A stretch of 64,000 nucleotides of DNA from the NCBI RefSeq assembly GCF_018691265.1, contig NW_024881300.1:5903546-5967545 (forward strand), given 5' to 3'. The notes beneath the pieces were generated by a model. It was given only the letters and a program-made list of their open reading frames with translations, was not told the origin of the DNA and did not search any database. Of this stretch, positions 63,510 through 64,000 are shown in pieces (within the stretch, counting starts at the first letter, position 1; each line of letters starts with the position of its first letter). The stretch is from Tyto alba (lineage: Eukaryota > Chordata > Aves > Strigiformes > Tytonidae). A program made the translations under genes and the position numbers.

Positions 63510-64000
63510 CTTTTTATAAGTAAATAATAATTACAGCTGTATGTCTAATTAACACCTTATGGAAAATTGTCAAAGAATGGCTGTAAAAAATGTAAAATGA
63601 GGAATTTTAATTCATCAGTGCACAGAGGTAGGTAAAAATTAAACATAGGCTTTTATACTGAAAATATCTATATATGAAAAAGCTGTATGGATTTGTAGCT
63701 TCTAGATTAATTTTACGTGTTAGCATTTACAAAGTAGAGGATTCATGTGATTTTGATACCCATGGAATATATTTTCAAAATGTGTGACAAACAAATTGAG
63801 TGCGTCTCAACCACTTACCTTTTCTGGGATATTTTACCCTGTAAACAAGTATTCCCATAAGTAGAAAAACAGCGCAATTGGGATCTAAAACCTCTTTAAT
63901 GGGATTTATTCTGACATTATAAGCCTCTAGTCAGATTCAAGTATCTAACTTTTAAGTTTATTGATAAAATAGTCCTCCTCCTCAAAATGGGGAATTACTT

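Larger units (their letters stand above)
59435..64000. other. Intergenic, no gene seen
   Basis: AT-rich DNA with a GT-rich low-complexity stretch (59,600-59,730), an (AT)15 repeat at 62088-62117 and an (AAAT)n repeat at 63494-63509. A more GC-rich patch at 62,240-62,620 keeps three overlapping frames open (62224-62505 minus, 62247-62615 plus, 62294-62518 plus), but no family is recognised. Confidence 0.65.

Noticed and set aside
23081..64000. AKTIP, RBL2 or FTO coding exons expected from synteny.
   Set aside because: No characteristic sequence of these proteins was seen on either strand.

Overview
This is vertebrate nuclear DNA, almost certainly from a bird. It is AT-rich, has long introns with GT-AG splice sites, and carries four 5'-truncated CR1 LINE fragments of the avian type. 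No prokaryotic gene organisation, CRISPR array, tRNA gene or intact viral gene was seen. The species cannot be named from the sequence alone.

Region 1 (1 to about 23,080) is the 3' end of one recognisable gene on the + strand, RPGRIP1L (RPGRIP1-like, a ciliary transition-zone protein). The last four coding exons are at 6003-6186, 12121-12205, 19051-19184 and 22611-22714. They join in frame and encode the final 168 residues, which are the C-terminal C2-like / RPGR-interacting domain. Two AATAAA poly(A) signals follow the stop codon, at 23020 and 23051. The introns hold one CR1 fragment, simple repeats and nothing else that I recognise.

Region 2 (about 23.1 to 64 kb) contains no recognisable protein gene. 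In other vertebrates RPGRIP1L is followed, after a long gap, by AKTIP, RBL2 and CHD9, with FTO and the IRX cluster on the other side. This region probably corresponds to that RPGRIP1L-AKTIP spacer; no AKTIP exon was found. The open frames here are short, overlap on both strands and resemble no family known to me.

The non-coding features of most interest in region 2 are these. (a) A CpG-rich patch at 48.84-49.18 kb ends in a strong splice donor. It is followed by a plausible internal exon (51830-52063) and a plausible terminal exon with a poly(A) signal (54167 to about 54855), which together suggest an unannotated + strand transcript. (b) A segment at about 51971-52085 resembles a diverged 5S rRNA, as expected for the head of an ancient AmnSINE1-type SINE. 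(c) A stretch at about 56.09-57.05 kb looks like conserved regulatory DNA and contains a perfect PBX-MEIS decamer. (d) A CpG-rich patch lies at 29.70-29.84 kb. (e) A CR1 fragment contains a 19-bp perfect hairpin.

I found no clear new multi-gene system. The strongest leads are the candidate spliced transcript with its 5S-like internal segment and the enhancer-like block next to it.
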